Part shown: positions 49,638 through 62,396 of the stretch, piece by piece | How the letters are laid out: each line of letters begins with the position of its first letter | Position numbering within the stretch: the stretch's first letter is position 1 | DNA from: Microplitis mediator | Lineage: Eukaryota; Arthropoda; Insecta; Hymenoptera; Braconidae | NCBI RefSeq assembly: GCF_029852145.1 | Contig: NC_079979.1 | Coordinates: 12,874,642-12,938,641 of the forward strand | Reading direction: 5' to 3' | DNA: 64,000 nt | Made by a program: the position numbers and the translations under genes | The notes under the pieces: model-generated | What the model saw: the letters and a program-made list of their open reading frames with translations, nothing else | What the model was told of the DNA's origin: nothing | The model's database searches: none

Positions 49638-50121
49638 TTGAGGATTAAAAAAGGTTTTCGTGGCGCAAGAAAAATTTTTCGTTGTGAAATGAAAATAAAA
49701 ATTTTCTGAGGGCCAAAGAAAATTTTTGGCGCAAATGTTTTTTCATCCCAAGATAATTTTCGTTTTCAAATCATAATGCGAAAAATTTCGTAGGGCAAGT
49801 AAAAATTTCCTTAAGGGGATACGCTACCAGACCTCTTTCTCACACTCAGAAAAATAAACGGGACTATCTTTGTTGCACTTGTTGAGTAAATGAGAATTTT
49901 AAAACAATTTTTCTCGGAGACGAATTATAATTTTTGAAAATACGAAATTTCTAGCCCTCTGTTAAGGTTTTAAAAAACGCTAAAGTTAAGGTTTTAAAAA
50001 AAGACTCTCTATTTTAGGTTTCTAGTGTTTGGCCGTAAATTAAATTGAATTGAAAATCGGTTACCGTTACCCCTTAAGGAGAGTAAAAATTTTTTGCACC
50101 GAGAAATCTTTTTTTTCTGTG
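49638..50121. mobile_element. Family E element (E5) nested in A5, carrying a TTAA element
   Basis: GGTTTTCGTGGCGCAAGAAA and TTGCACCGAGAAATC ends with the E interior TTCGTTTTCAAAT. Split at TTCC-TTAA-GGAG. Confidence 0.7.
49815..50073. mobile_element. TTAA-flanked element nested in E5
   Basis: GGGGATACGCTACC / GGTTACCGTTACCCC ends flanked by TTAA on both sides (49811-49814, 50074-50077). TTAA duplication suggests piggyBac-type insertion, though the ends differ from the element at 34203-34464. About 259 bp, noncoding. Confidence 0.7.
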
Positions 50122-50260
50122 CAAAAATTTTCACAAAATAAAATATTTTAATACCTGCAAAAAATATTTACACTGGCGGCAGTGTTATTTTAACACCGCT
50201 TTCGGTGTTGAAATTTAACACCTAGACCGTCTGGACTTACCCCGGTTTTTTTTTACAGTA

Positions 50261-51507
50261 TACTATAAAATTTTTATATTTTTACTTTTTCAATAAAATT
50301 TTTTCGCTTGATTTAAAATACAAACTTTAGTTTCGAGTTGTTCAATAAATCAAGACGTTTATTTAGTCTTTTAGTGAGGACGTAGATAAAATATGCACAT
50401 GGCTCGTTTTCATTCTATCCGAGTAGAAGCTAAGATTGTGTACAGAGAAACGGGTGCAACGAGGCGTAAGAACTGCCGGAAGTCGCGCAATGCGGTTTTC
50501 GTCGGGAAAACGTATCCCGAGTGTAAGCGTGAGTTGAAACGATGCTTCTCTTATTTATTTATTTTTTTTTTTGTTTGTCTATTTTTTGTTATTTTCTGTT
50601 GCACTACTTGTTAGATTTTTTTGTTACTTTTACAAACTTGAATTCACTATTATATGGGCTCTCATTTTTCCCTATATTGTGTGTGCTTGCAGTAACACCC
50701 CAGCTGCGGTAAATTCTACCCCTAACACACCGTAACGTAACTCGCTCACTTTAATACGCAATAAGCGTACTCGCTTATGGCCACCTTTATAACACACTTA
50801 CAAGTTACCTTTGGCTTATATAACACTAACAATCTTAATATCATCATTTCAAATTTTTTTTATTTTTATTAATACCCCAAAAAAAAATTTTTTTTTTTAG
50901 TTTCTTTTATTTCAATGCAAAAAAAAATTTTTTTAATAATAAAAATAAATAAAAAAAAAATTGTATCACTTGAAGAAAACAATTTTCATTTAAATGGTAA
51001 CAACTAGAAAAGAGACATATATATATCTCTAGTTATCCCGTTGAATTGTTTACCACCAGAACGTTCTATTCGTGCTCCTACTCGATTTGCATGCAATCCT
51101 GTACAGTACAACGAAGGCATTAACATACAGCAAAGGGCGGCGTCACCTCAACAAAACAACGTCTTTTGCTCCTTCGATTATAGTACGCGAATGTCAATGA
51201 AAAAAAGTATACCGAATGCGGAGTAAAAAAAAAAAAAAATAGTTTCTGAATATATTTATTTCCAAAAGTATTTTAAAAGCCTCTACTTCTTTCCTTGCGC
51301 CAGCCCTTTTCATTTACTTCACTTCAAACACCGGTCGTTCCTTTACTTTTCCGCCGATAAATCCCATAAACGCGAATACTTTTTCATAACCACGATGCTT
51401 TAGTTCCAGCCGCACGTAACACTTTCAATCTCAACATTTCTTTTAAAAGACTTTATTTACAGACAAATTAAATAAAACAAAATTATTTCTATTTATTTTT
51501 TAATACT
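50261..51507. other. Unassigned AT-rich stretch
   Basis: No gene or recognised element; 50,390-50,530 and 51,030-51,220 are slightly more complex. Confidence 0.45.
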
Positions 51508-51949
51508 CACTGTAAAAAGAGCGGTGTTAAAATGAAGTAACACCTGTGTAAGCGGTGTTAAAATACCGGTGTTAAATTGGTGTAAAAAAAATTCCACGTA
51601 TAGAAATTAGAAACAAAAAATATAAAAATTTAATGAATATTATTCGGAGGGCATTTCAATTTTACTGTGTACGAATTTAAGTAATTATTTATGCTATACG
51701 TAATTTATTTAAAAATTACACGATTTTATGGCCACGATTTCAATCACCAATAATTTAATTAATTAATAAAAAGACTTTTCAACTGTAGTGATTTAGTGAG
51801 TGAGTAAAAATATTTACAAAATAAAATATTTTAATACCGAGAAATTTTTTTAACACCAGCAAAGAATATTCACACCGGCGGTGCTGAAATTTAACACCAA
51901 AAATTTTAATACCTACACCGCACAGTTAAAAATTTTGTGTTTTTGTGTA

Positions 51950-54185
51950 GGGGAGGGTGGGGCAGAGCGGCCCCTCTAAGCCAATTATCACTTTTTGTAG
52001 CTTTCAACCGTCAGATCACTTTACTTTTGTCCTATTTTGAACAAATTTATGGACATTTTGTCGAAATTCTAAGAAAAAAAAATTTTTTTTTGTGGGGCAG
52101 AGGCCCCCCTCCAAAAGATAATAAAAATTTTTTTTTTTTTTTTTTTTTAAATGGTTTTCATGATTAAGAATGTATTTCTTTTTCTTGATTACTATTTTTG
52201 GTTTTATATTACTCGAAAAAAAATTTTTAAGGTGTAATAAATCGTTCCTCTTCGATTAGCTTAATTTCTAATTGTTATTTAATAATACAAAAAACAATTC
52301 TACATTTCTGATTTGTCATTAGTTTGAACCCAAAAAACGTGTTTTTTAATTTTTTTAGATTATGGATACACACAAAAAAAGGAATTCTTGGGTCAAGAAG
52401 AAAATCGTTTCCAAAAATAAATTCTTAAATTAAAATATCCTCTTTTCTTGTTTGAAAAAATTTTCTCTTGGTAAAAAATTTTTTTTTTTTTAATTAGAGT
52501 ATATAAAGCTCTTCAATAAAGAAATTCAATTTTGATTTAAAAATATAAATTTTTGCTTTAAATGTTTTTAGTTTCTCCGAACAAGAAAACAACTTGGTTG
52601 GCTCAAGAAAATTTAGCTCTTGGTTTTAGAAGATACCAACTCATTCTAAAAACATCGTTCTCTCGAATGTAGTCGATATCGATTCATTTCGATACATCGA
52701 GTTTTTAAACGGAGGCACATTTAACTTACTCCAAGTAAAAATTAATTTATTTAAAGATTTGATAACATTTAGTTCAAAATAAATGTAGACTTCATCTTAG
52801 AACGATTAATTTTAGATTTAAAAAATAAAAAACTCATTTTAAAACTAAATTATACATCAATGTAAATAAAAAATACTTTTATTTTAAAATATAATAAATA
52901 AGTTCAATTTCAAATTAATTGTTTTTATTAAAAATTCAATTCTCAGAATATATACAATTAATTATCAAAATAAATTTTGATTCTTTATTACAATAAGAAA
53001 TTTTTTTTGTTTATGAAAATAAATTAAAGGTTATGTTATTTATCCTGGCTTCATTGACACTATGAACTGCATGATACCACACTAAAAAGGAAACAATTTT
53101 ATATGAACTTAGGATTAGAAATGAAAACAAACTTGATTATCTGATATATGATTAAAAACAGCATAAATAAAAATTAACTTACTTTTTTCGCGATTGAAAC
53201 GACACCATTTAACTTAACTTAAATCAGGAAATAACACCAGATATAATGACTAATAACTACAATAACTCACATTTTTACCGAACACTTCAATTCAAAACAA
53301 TTTATGTATATGAATTAGTTAATTGTATAATTAATAAACTAATACTATTAGAATATTGGTGTGTAATATATAATTGCACATATACGGCGCCAGCGCTGAA
53401 CAGACTCGTTTCATTTTTTTGGGATCTTCGGGCGTCTACGTGTATACACAAAGTAGTGTCCGAAGTAGAGAAGCTGCATAGACCCGAGTGCTCCTGTTAT
53501 CCGAATGCTGCTATGGAAAAAAACCAAGAGCTTGATTTTCTTGACTTGAATTTTTTTTATTTTTGTTTCAAGCAATAGCCACTAGTTGGTTTAAGAAATC
53601 TGACTCCTTACGTAGAGAAGTTAAATTTCATAGAATAAAATATTCAATATACATGAATGAAGAAATTCAAAATATTAATTCAAAAAACAATTTACTTTCT
53701 TAAAATATTTTTTCTTTTTGAACTAAAATCATATATTTTTAACTTAAAACTTTAACCCATTTGAGTCGAAAAAATAACTTTTTGAATCAAAATAATCAAA
53801 ATTAAGAAAAAATTTTCTTCAACCAAGATTTATTCCATTTTCCTAAATATTCTCTTGACTCAAGATAATTCTCTTTGAACCAAGATAACCTTTCGGTCAG
53901 TGTAGTTTTACTTTATTTCAAAAATGTATCAACTAAAAAAAAATTTTTATTTTTGAATATTTTTAGTGACCAAATTTGCCTCAGACACATAGTCTCTCAG
54001 AAAAGACTCAGCCGAAAAATATGAAAAAATCACTTTTTCAAAATTTTCAGCTTGTCCATTTTGCCCCAGGTGTCATGCGTAGGGCTAAAAATGCGCAAAC
54101 GTATCGGATTTATAGTAATTAGACGAAAAAAAAAAAATTTTTTTTTATAAAAATTTCAGGAGGGCCGCTCTGCCCGACCCTCCCC
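51950..54185. mobile_element. Family F element, G-rich TIRs, nested in G
   Basis: TA-flanked (51948-51949, 54186-54187). Long terminal inverted repeat of about 25 bp: GGGGAGGGTGGGGCAGAGCG against GGGGAGGGTCGGGCAGAGCG read inward, then GCCCCTC / GCCCTCC. Span 2236 bp, mostly the nested E3; about 700 bp of its own sequence, noncoding. Confidence 0.87.
52369..53902. mobile_element. Family E element (E3) nested in F
   Basis: CACACAAAAAAAGGAATTC / AACCTTTCGGTCAGTG ends, TA flanks (52367-52368, 53903-53904). Interior TTCTTGGGTCAAGAAG, CTTGACTCAAGAT and GAACCAAGAT match the E family. A GC-richer block (53,385-53,520) without domain lies inside. Confidence 0.78.
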
Positions 54186-54421
54186 TATAAAAATTTAACG
54201 ATTAAATATTTTGTGTCAATTATTTGCCACCATCAAGTGTAAATTTTACTAAAGTTGAATGTGTTATCTGATCTCAACAAGTTTTAAACCTGTATTAATG
54301 TTTGACACAAGTATAACGTGTTAAATTAACACAAAAAATTGAGTGGATCGTTTGGGACACATGATTTGTGTTCAATTTAACACAAATTTTTCAACTGTGA
54401 GCCCGGTTTTTTCTTACAGTG

Positions 54422-56822
54422 TAATAACGAATAGGGATAATTTAAAATTATAAATTTAAATAAATAAATCGCGGGGTGAAAATTATTTTTTGTGCAATGA
54501 TACTCAGTTTACTTATCATTATAACACTCTTTTATCTGCAAGTCTTAGTTAGATCTTTTGAATACACACTTTTAAATCTTTGGACCCTGAAATCCATAGC
54601 GAAGTCTGGAGACCCGAGGGTTAAGTCTAATATACTGTACCCAGCAAACCCTTGTCAAAAAGATTGTTATCAGTGGACATCTTGCCACACAAATTTTATA
54701 CTTCCAACTTCTAGGCTAACAGTTTCAACTTCAATACAACTCCCATCCAGACCGCTCTCAGCTTTTATTCGAAAATTTTATTTCTAACTGTACTGTATAT
54801 CTTATAACATCACACAATATTACACCCTTACAAACTTTTCTTCAACAATACCACGATAACAATCGCATTTAACTTTTTTGAGATCTGAATATTTAAATTA
54901 ATTTTATACAACTTTTTGTTTTTTTAATTGCGCTATAGAAGTTTTTTTATAAATCCTGCTTTTTTTTTTTACAAAAGTTAATAACATTTTCTCGGTATGT
55001 AGTTCGTAATTTAAAATATCAGTTCTCGTGACATTCTCGATAATCTTTAATTTATAAATAATAAGTACTACCGCGAATTACTATAAAAGAACTCTCGCGA
55101 GATGCTTTTTCATGAATAAAAACTTTATACGTGACTCTCTCAATTCGGATATTGAGTCTCAGCATATTATATATATACATATAGAAAGAGAACTGCTCAA
55201 AGTCATAGTAATCGTGTATGCCTCATGCGTACTGAACGCGTTTTGTGTTTGAATCCTTAATGCATTACATACCGTGTGCACGAGCGCTCAATATATTTTT
55301 ATTCATTTTATATGTAACTCAACTTATAACATGCTTACATTATAATTGAAAGACAAAAAAAAACATTGATTTTTTAAACGATAATTTCAAATATTTTTTT
55401 GCAGTTTAAAATAGAGTGGAATTTTAGTTAAATTCAAAATTGGAAAGGGAAAAATCAGCTTTTTATAATTTTTTATAAAATAAAATTTTGAAAAAAAAAT
55501 AAAGCATCTAAGGGGCGAGGCGGGTGAAAAATTTCTCAGGACAGTTGGAATTTAAATTTGCTTCCAAAAGTTTCGTGTAAATTACGTTACTCGCAAATTA
55601 ATGTTGAATTTTTTAAGTGCGTTTTTGAAATAGGAGTAACAATATTGAAAAAAAAAAAAAAAACATTTTACGAAATCTGGAATTACTTTTTTTTTACTTA
55701 ATCATATTTATAAATCACAAAATTTTTTTTAGAACTACTCAATAAACTAATTTTCGAAATTTTTCCGCCTGTCTATTTTGCCCCGGCCGATTTCCCTGCA
55801 TTCAAATTATAAATTTAATAGAAAAACAGAAAAAAAAGTTTTACTTTTTTTCAAAAGCCAAGAAGTAGATTCGTACCGCTGACTTTACGTTACCTAGAGA
55901 CTTATACTCAAGTTAATAGATTAGTAATTTAAATAATTTTTTAAAAAGTTTTTTTCGACTAAGTAAAAAAAATAAGTTATAGATAAAAGTTTTACAAAGT
56001 GGTCTTTAGCTTTGCGTCTTTATAACTTTAAGAAGTTCGAAAAGATTAAAATTCACCGAATTGACTCGTACATATGTTACGTTTGCTAAAGTTACTTAAC
56101 TTGTACCATACTAAGTTACTTGCTCACTTCTTTTCCTCGTGATTTTTTTTTTCTTTTATATAAAAGACTTTCAGCAACTGACATGACGATTCCTGAATGA
56201 ATCCCGATTATGAAATTTTATCTCAATACCTTCTTATTTATTTTCCCCTCTATCTATAACTTATAAGTATATACATATATATATTTGAGCAATGTGACAT
56301 TCGATCCATCTCAATCTCTATTTATTTTTCATTCCAATCGATAAAGTTGATAAAATATTGAAGCTTTGATCCAGTGATGGAAAAAAATACTTAAGAAATA
56401 ATAATAACCTCATATGTAAGATGTGACGTGTAACTATAGAACATTGACAAGAGTGTAGATAAAAGAAAAAAAAACGAGCCAATATACTTGGCGATAAGAT
56501 AAGCTGTTGAAGGAAATCTAAGGCGCCACGAGGTGACAGTATAACAGGGCTTTAAGACTCAGTAACATAATATTCATGATTACTTCAGACTCTTTACATC
56601 CATATGATACTTTACTTACATGCGACAGTAAACTTTGCATTTTACATTCCTGTTTGATATTTTATAATTTAATACTCGTTAAAGATTTACATTTTTCAGA
56701 AGCACCTCATATATAAATATAAAGAAAATATTATGAATATTATGATATACAATTTATTAATTAATCCTTTTTTTTATAATTAATTAATTAACATTTTATT
56801 AGTTTATTTTAAAAAAATTTAT
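54422..56822. other. Unassigned stretch with a possible B-type fragment
   Basis: No gene. 55,509-55,799 has AGGGGCGAGGCGGGTGAAAA and ATTTTGCCCCGGCC, possibly a diverged B-type element. 54,600-54,780 is more complex; the open frame there has no domain. Confidence 0.4.
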
Positions 56823-56824
56823 TA

Positions 56825-57896
56825 CAGTCGACTACCTGTCATAAGCCTGCTTTTCATAAGCCTCTTCCCCTCAATCGGGAGTTACTGAGTCCAAACAGCT
56901 TCCCCAGTTTTTTGAGTTTCGTACCAGACATCCCGTTATAAGCCTCCGTTAAAATTGTCTAAATTATAAACTAACAATAGGAACAAAATATCTAAATAAA
57001 TGATGAAAATTTACTAACGATGTTTCGCGGAGGATAATTTAATCATTATTAATTAAAATATAATTTATTGTTCATACACGGAGAGAAATTTATGGTAACC
57101 GTTTCTAGTACGTTTATGAAATATCATCCCATACTATTATGGTAATGATTACTTGGAGTTATGGGATATAGGCGCATACTTTCTGGGAAAAGTTCCCATA
57201 ACCATGGGAATAATTCCCATAATATTATGGTAACAGTTTCCATATCGCGTGTGAAATAATTATGGTAATGATTACTATAATATTATGGTTACCATTACCA
57301 TAATACGTGGTAACCATTACCATAATATATGGTAACCATTACCATAATATTATAGGAATCATTACTATAACATTATGGTAACTATTACCATAATATTATT
57401 GAAATAATAGCTATAATATATATGGGTGCCGTTCCAATAATCGACATTTCAAAAAAACCGGTTACCATGCATTATGGGAACCATTCCCATAATATATTGT
57501 AATCGTTACCATAAATTTCTCTCCGTGTAGTTGTAATCATTAATTACAATTAAAGCTTCCGTTACAATTTAAAAGTTTTATTGATCATTATGTTGATCAA
57601 TAAAATTATTATTATCATTACTGTAATTAATACCGTTGTCATTATAATTTTTTGCATTTAAATTATTATTAGTGTAAAAAGATAAGTATTTATTTTAGCG
57701 CTATAAGCACTAGAAAAATTGGGACAGTGACGTATGTAACAAAACGTAAATATGACGTTTAAAATGATATAAAATAAAACAGGCTTATAACGGGTAGTCG
57801 AGAACAAAACTAAACGCACGGTAGTAGGAAGACTGAAATTCCAAGAAAAATTTCTCCTACGTCCCCTAGACCAGGCTTATAACGGATAGTCGACTG
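56825..57896. mobile_element. pogo/Tigger-like MITE carrying hairpin J5
   Basis: CAGTCGACTACCTGTCATAAG against CAGTCGACTATCCGTTATAAG read inward, flanked by TA (56823-56824, 57897-57898). A second copy of the motif CGACTACCCGTTATAAGCC lies inside each end (about 56,930 and 57,779-57,804). CAG-start ends with TA duplication fit the pogo/Tigger branch of Tc1/mariner (established). 1072 bp including J5; no transposase. Confidence 0.87.
57077..57537. mobile_element. Family J hairpin (J5), TTATGGTAACC units
   Basis: CACGGAGAGAAATTTATGG / CCATAAATTTCTCTCCGTG ends with TA flanks (57075-57076, 57538-57539). The interior is a chain of ATTATGGTAACCATTACCATAAT units. Nested in the pogo-like MITE. Confidence 0.88.
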
Positions 57897-57898
57897 TA

Positions 57899-59183
57899 AT
57901 TAGAGAATTCGAATTATTTGTAAATTTATAAATTTGAATTTGACAGCTGATAAAAAATTAGAATAATCGAATTTCAATGATCAATTGAATACAAATTATT
58001 CATAAATTTGGCATCACTAATTTTCGTTTTAAAATCAGAAGAAGAAATTTATGAAAAATTTGTGGCATTAAAAATTTTTATTCTTATTAACTATAATAAA
58101 AATTTCAGCGCAATTTATATCCGTAAGATGAATGGGGCTCTAAGTCCATTTGAATCTTTATATAGCCAATCTGAAATTTCTGGTTCGAATCCAAGTGACG
58201 ACATTTTTTTTTTTTTAATATACGTCCACATAATGTAGACATGAATATAAAATTTATAGTAAAAATAAATTTAAAAAAACAAAATTTATTCCAACAATAT
58301 TTACTCTAGTGTATCTTAATAAATAATATTAAAAATATAACTCAAAAACATATATTACTGTCAGAGGCAAAAGTACATCGTTAAAAGTAAGATTAGATTG
58401 GGGTATTTTTTCCAGAGAACGAAATTTCCATTCATAAATCTAACAATATTGATCGCAACGTACATCAGGGGTTAGAATATGGAACCCGAAAACGATCTTT
58501 GGCCTACTCAATGCACGATGTTGTTTACTACCCCTCCGAGAGGGTGAGGGTACATTGGGGGTGAATCATCGCTTGCGAAATACATATATACGGGCATCAG
58601 GATCCTTCATAGAGGCAAAACTGGGATCGACAGAGACAGAGGCAGGAGCAGAAGCAGATATCTGGGGTAGATCGCAGTAGCACGCAATAAACTCGACACC
58701 CTCGACAACAACATACGACAACTGGTTGGACTATGGCACATACTAATACATATACAATGCAGGACTATGCTGAATCCTGTATAGTGCGCTGGTGTAAATG
58801 TACGGATGTATGAATGTGAGCTTTGTATAAATCGACATGAGGGTCCGTATGTAATTCGATGGGCGAAACCGTGTGGTTGTGGATGGAGGAAAAACTTGCT
58901 CACGACCTTCAGTCAAGCACAATAGTAATATACGCTTATATTATACGTACGACGACAGAAGGGGAAATAATATTATTGGGGTGATTCTCAATGGGGGCTA
59001 AAGTTTGCAAGAGAATGCAGTTATACATTATGTACGACTTAGCCTCGTTATATATATTTATATATATTTAAGTATATATGATGGATGGAAATATTTCTTT
59101 TTTCGTCAATGAGTTAAATTCAAAATTATATATATTTATTTGAATTTATGTCGAGATTTTAAGAGAGAGGGGGTAAAATGAGA
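57899..59183. other. Unassigned stretch; complex block 58,380-58,990
   Basis: No gene. 58,380-58,990 is non-repetitive and GC-richer, perhaps regulatory. The minus frame at 58607-58903 has no domain. Confidence 0.4.
58182..58217 (+). other. tRNA-like B box followed by T run
   Basis: GGTTCGAATCC is an exact RNA polymerase III B-box, and a run of T begins 11 nt later. I could not pair an acceptor stem or find a clear A box, so this is at best a tRNA or SINE remnant. Confidence 0.22.
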
Positions 59184-59765
59184 TGATACTGAAGTTAGTC
59201 GACGTCTAATAATTTTTGGGTTTTTTTTAATCAATGAATTATAAGAAAAAAAAAATTTTTTTAAAAATGCATCTACAATTTTTTGAATTTTCTACATATG
59301 CATATTTTTACTTTTTTTTTTAAATTCATTTGTTGACAAAAAAATACGAATTGTTGATTGGCTGTCAATTTCAGGATCATAAATGGAGTATTTAAAATTT
59401 TTTTGTCTGACTTATTTTTGAAAAAAATTGTTATTTTTTTTCTTTTCATTTCGTATTTTATTTAAAATTACACGCATATCATATTTATTAATTTTTTATT
59501 TTGGAGCAAAAAAAAAAATTTTCTCCAAAATAAAATGATCCTGAAATTAGCCGACGTCAAATAAATTTTGGATTTTTTTAAAAACGATAAACTTAAAAAA
59601 AAAAAAATTTTTTTAAATTGCACCGATAGTTGTTTTAATTTTCTACATGTGCATATTTTTAGTTTTTTTTTTTCTTCAAATTTAATTGTTAAAAAAAAAA
59701 TCCAAAAATTTTTAATTGTCTGCCAACTTCAGGATCGTAAAATAAAAAATTTTTTTTTGCTGCAA
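59184..59765. mobile_element. Family L copies (L2, L3)
   Basis: GACGTCTAATAATTTTTGGG at about 59,200 and GCCGACGTCAAATAAATTTT at about 59,550, each followed by TTTTCTACAT(A/G)TGCATATTTTTA and then a GATTGGCTG / AATTGTCTGCC block, match L1. Confidence 0.65.
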
Positions 59766-60644
59766 TCACATTTTGAATATTAAATTGAAGCTTATGATCT
59801 ACAGATTCAATAAAAAAAAAACTAATTAGAGTAATTTTATAAATTATTTATTTAATAAAAATTCTTAATGAATGTAAAGAAAAATAAAATTAAAAAATCC
59901 GATGTTAAATCAAAAGCAAAATGTAAAATAAATAAAATATGATATCGTAAAAACTAATAAAAAATAATGAGTAAGAAAATGTATAAAAATATTGTGAAAA
60001 TAATAAAGTATAAAATAAGAAAAAAAGTACAAAGGCGAAAGAAAGATAAAAAAAAGTATATTTTCAAAAAACAAAGATAAAGATGTGGGTGAATGGAAAG
60101 AATACGGATAAGAAAAAAAAATAAGAATGAAAATCATAGCTGGCAGCGGTTCAGCTTCTGTCTGATCGACGCCCTAGGCGAGATGGCGCGAGAGAGAAAG
60201 AAACGAAGAAAGAGAGTAAAAAAAATAAAAGAGAAGAAAATGAGAGACCTTTGAAGTTTAAACTACGGGCTCGATATTCTTTTACGAATGAGGCCATTGA
60301 CTTGGTTGAGTCGTCGATCGACGACTTTACTATATACGTGAATCCATTGCACACGAGCAGAGTCGGCGCAGCAATATCTCCGGTATTTATTCATCGAAGA
60401 ATCAGAGGCGAAATGAGTATTCTCAAAAAGAATAAAAAATTAAACTGTAAAGTTGGAGGAGTGGGTGAGCCGCAAAGGAAGAGTAAGGAAAAAATACTAG
60501 TAATAATAATAATAAAAAAATTCATAAAGAATAGAAGAGAAGGGAAAGAAAGCGAGTGGAAAATTATTTCGTATCTATATATTATTACATGGGAAAAAAG
60601 ATATTTGACTAAAGAATAGGAAGAATTGTTTCCACACTTGAACT

Positions 60645-60681
<37 letters not shown>

Positions 60682-61055
60682 ATATAACGTATGCACATTG
60701 TTATATATCCATATTATAACTTTTGAGAGTGAATATAAATGAGACTAACGAGCTCCGTAATGCTAGTAATGACGCTAGATTGCTGCGGTTACTCTGCCAG
60801 TGCCATTCTAACGCATACCGATGGTCAAGCATAGAAATTTTATAAATATATAATAAGAGACTAAAAGTTTTTATACTCGTTTTTTATTGAACAAAGATTC
60901 CTGACACTTTCTACGGGTCACAAAGAATACTAATGCTCTTTAATGTGGACATCCATCAAAATTATTTTTCTCTATAAAGTTTTTTAAAAAATATTTACCG
61001 CTTTTTTTATCATTTTTGAGTTACTGTATTATAATATTTATTAAAATTTTCCTTT
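59766..61055. other. Unassigned stretch with purine tract and TA repeat
   Basis: No gene. 60,130-60,410 is a complex block preceded by a purine tract (60,181-60,245). The frame at 60251-60619 has no domain. Confidence 0.4.
60646..60679 (+). repeat. (TA)n microsatellite
   Basis: About 17 TA units. Confidence 0.95.
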
Positions 61056-61165
61056 AGTATAATAAAAAAAAATTAATGGACTTGAAAATTATTTTTACGG
61101 TGAACTGGGATCGAACTGTCGACTTAGCATTCGCCGGTGATGAAAATCCTGAGTATCATTTTTGA
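61056..61165 (-). repeat. Possible tRNA-derived SINE fragment, copy 1
   Basis: The minus strand reads GTCGACAGTTCGATCCCAGT, a B-box-like tRNA T-arm, followed by CACCGTAAAAATAATTTTCA. A second copy lies 180 bp away. Confidence 0.35.
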
Positions 61166-61243
61166 GGTTCAAAATATTATTTACTAATTTTTTAATGATA
61201 ATTAGTCATCATATTTGACACAGTCGGCAATAAAATGATCTTT

Positions 61244-61335
61244 GATGTAATAAAAAAAATTAATGGCCTCTAAAATTATTTTGACGGCGCACTGGGATCG
61301 AACCGTCGACTTAACGTTCGCGGATGAATATCTCG
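61244..61335 (-). repeat. Possible tRNA-derived SINE fragment, copy 2
   Basis: The minus strand reads GTCGACGGTTCGATCCCAGT, then GCGCCGTCAAAATAATTTT and CCATTAATTTTTTTTATTAC, aligned with copy 1. Direct orientation; it could be a local duplication of a SINE 3' part. Confidence 0.35.
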
Positions 61336-62359
61336 TTGTTTTTTAATTAATAAATAATTCAATTTAATTAATAATGAAAAAATAAATTGTATATAATTTG
61401 ATGAAAGATATTATATAAAATATAACCCGAGAATGTGAACATACAGTGAAGTAAGAGAGTTAACGTTTATTTAACGTTATAATTCGTACTTTCATTTCTC
61501 GCATGTTCTACATCAGTATCTTCTATCATACTCTTTACTTGTCTTTGCTTATTATACGTACAGTCAATGTCGACAATTCCACACCGTATGAGACAATAAA
61601 CATAAACTACTCTGCTATATATAAATATATGACATGCTATACTATACAATAAAATATATTCAAATTCACATCACGATCAAGAGGTTATTTAATAGCAAAA
61701 TATTAATTATATTTGTAATATAATCCAATGAGATTTAATTAACATTTAAAATTATAATGTTTTGTTTACATAAATCGAACATACTCAAGAGAAAACAAAT
61801 AATTGTATGTTTATATATTATTTAATGAACACAATGCAAACAGAGCTAATGTTTAATATTTAATAAGAAGGACAATGAATTTGTTAACGCCTATTTAGAG
61901 GCAAAGAGCTTAAATAAAAGAAACTTTTAAAACAATAAAATAACAAAAAAAGGGCTTGTATACACGTGGCATTGTGTGCATGTGCACTTACGGGCCACCG
62001 CACATACCATATTATAGAAGCTTATTAACGTCGTGCCAGCTGCGCCCGTGTGTAATCCCAGTAACATCCCAACTTATATATATATATGTATATATATATT
62101 TATTAGTTGACCCACTCCCTTCACGGGCCGAAATTTATAATAATTATTTTTTTTAAATATTTAAAAATAATATTTATATAAAAACAATTTTTAATTTATA
62201 TACATAAATAAATGTATGTTTTATTAAAATATGAATGTAAAATAAATTTTCATTTTTAAAGCTAATATTTAATAAAGCTAAAATTGAATATTCACTGCTA
62301 TCATTTATTCAAATTTGTTATTTCATCAGTATTTTACTAACAAATATGAATAGTAATAG

Positions 62360-62396
<37 letters not shown>

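Larger units (their letters stand above)
49300..50260 (-). mobile_element. Family A MITE (A5) carrying E5
   Basis: Starts CACTGAAAAAAGAGCGG and ends CCCCGGTTTTTTTTTACAGTA. Family A sequence stops at CTGTAGTG (49637) and resumes at about 50,122. Confidence 0.82.
51921..54399. mobile_element. Element G nested in A6
   Basis: CACAGTTAAAAATTTTGTG / CACAAATTTTTCAACTGTG ends. Its body is only about 240 bp without F. Confidence 0.7.
51508..54421 (-). mobile_element. Family A MITE (A6) broken by a 2.5-kb nest
   Basis: Starts CACTGTAAAAAGAGCGG. Family A sequence runs to CCTACACCG (51920) and resumes at 54,400 with AGCCCGGTTTTTTCTTACAGTG, rejoining to the A consensus CTACACCG...CCCCGG. Confidence 0.8.

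Noticed and set aside
55861..55925. tRNA-like segment with GTACGAATC on the minus strand
   Set aside because: The T-arm does not pair and no cloverleaf could be drawn.
58140..58217. Functional tRNA gene
   Set aside because: Only the B box and T run are convincing; the acceptor stem does not pair and no A box is seen.
60251..60619. 122-codon open frame near 60.3 kb
   Set aside because: The second half is low-complexity Lys/Ile/Glu from a purine tract and no domain is recognised.
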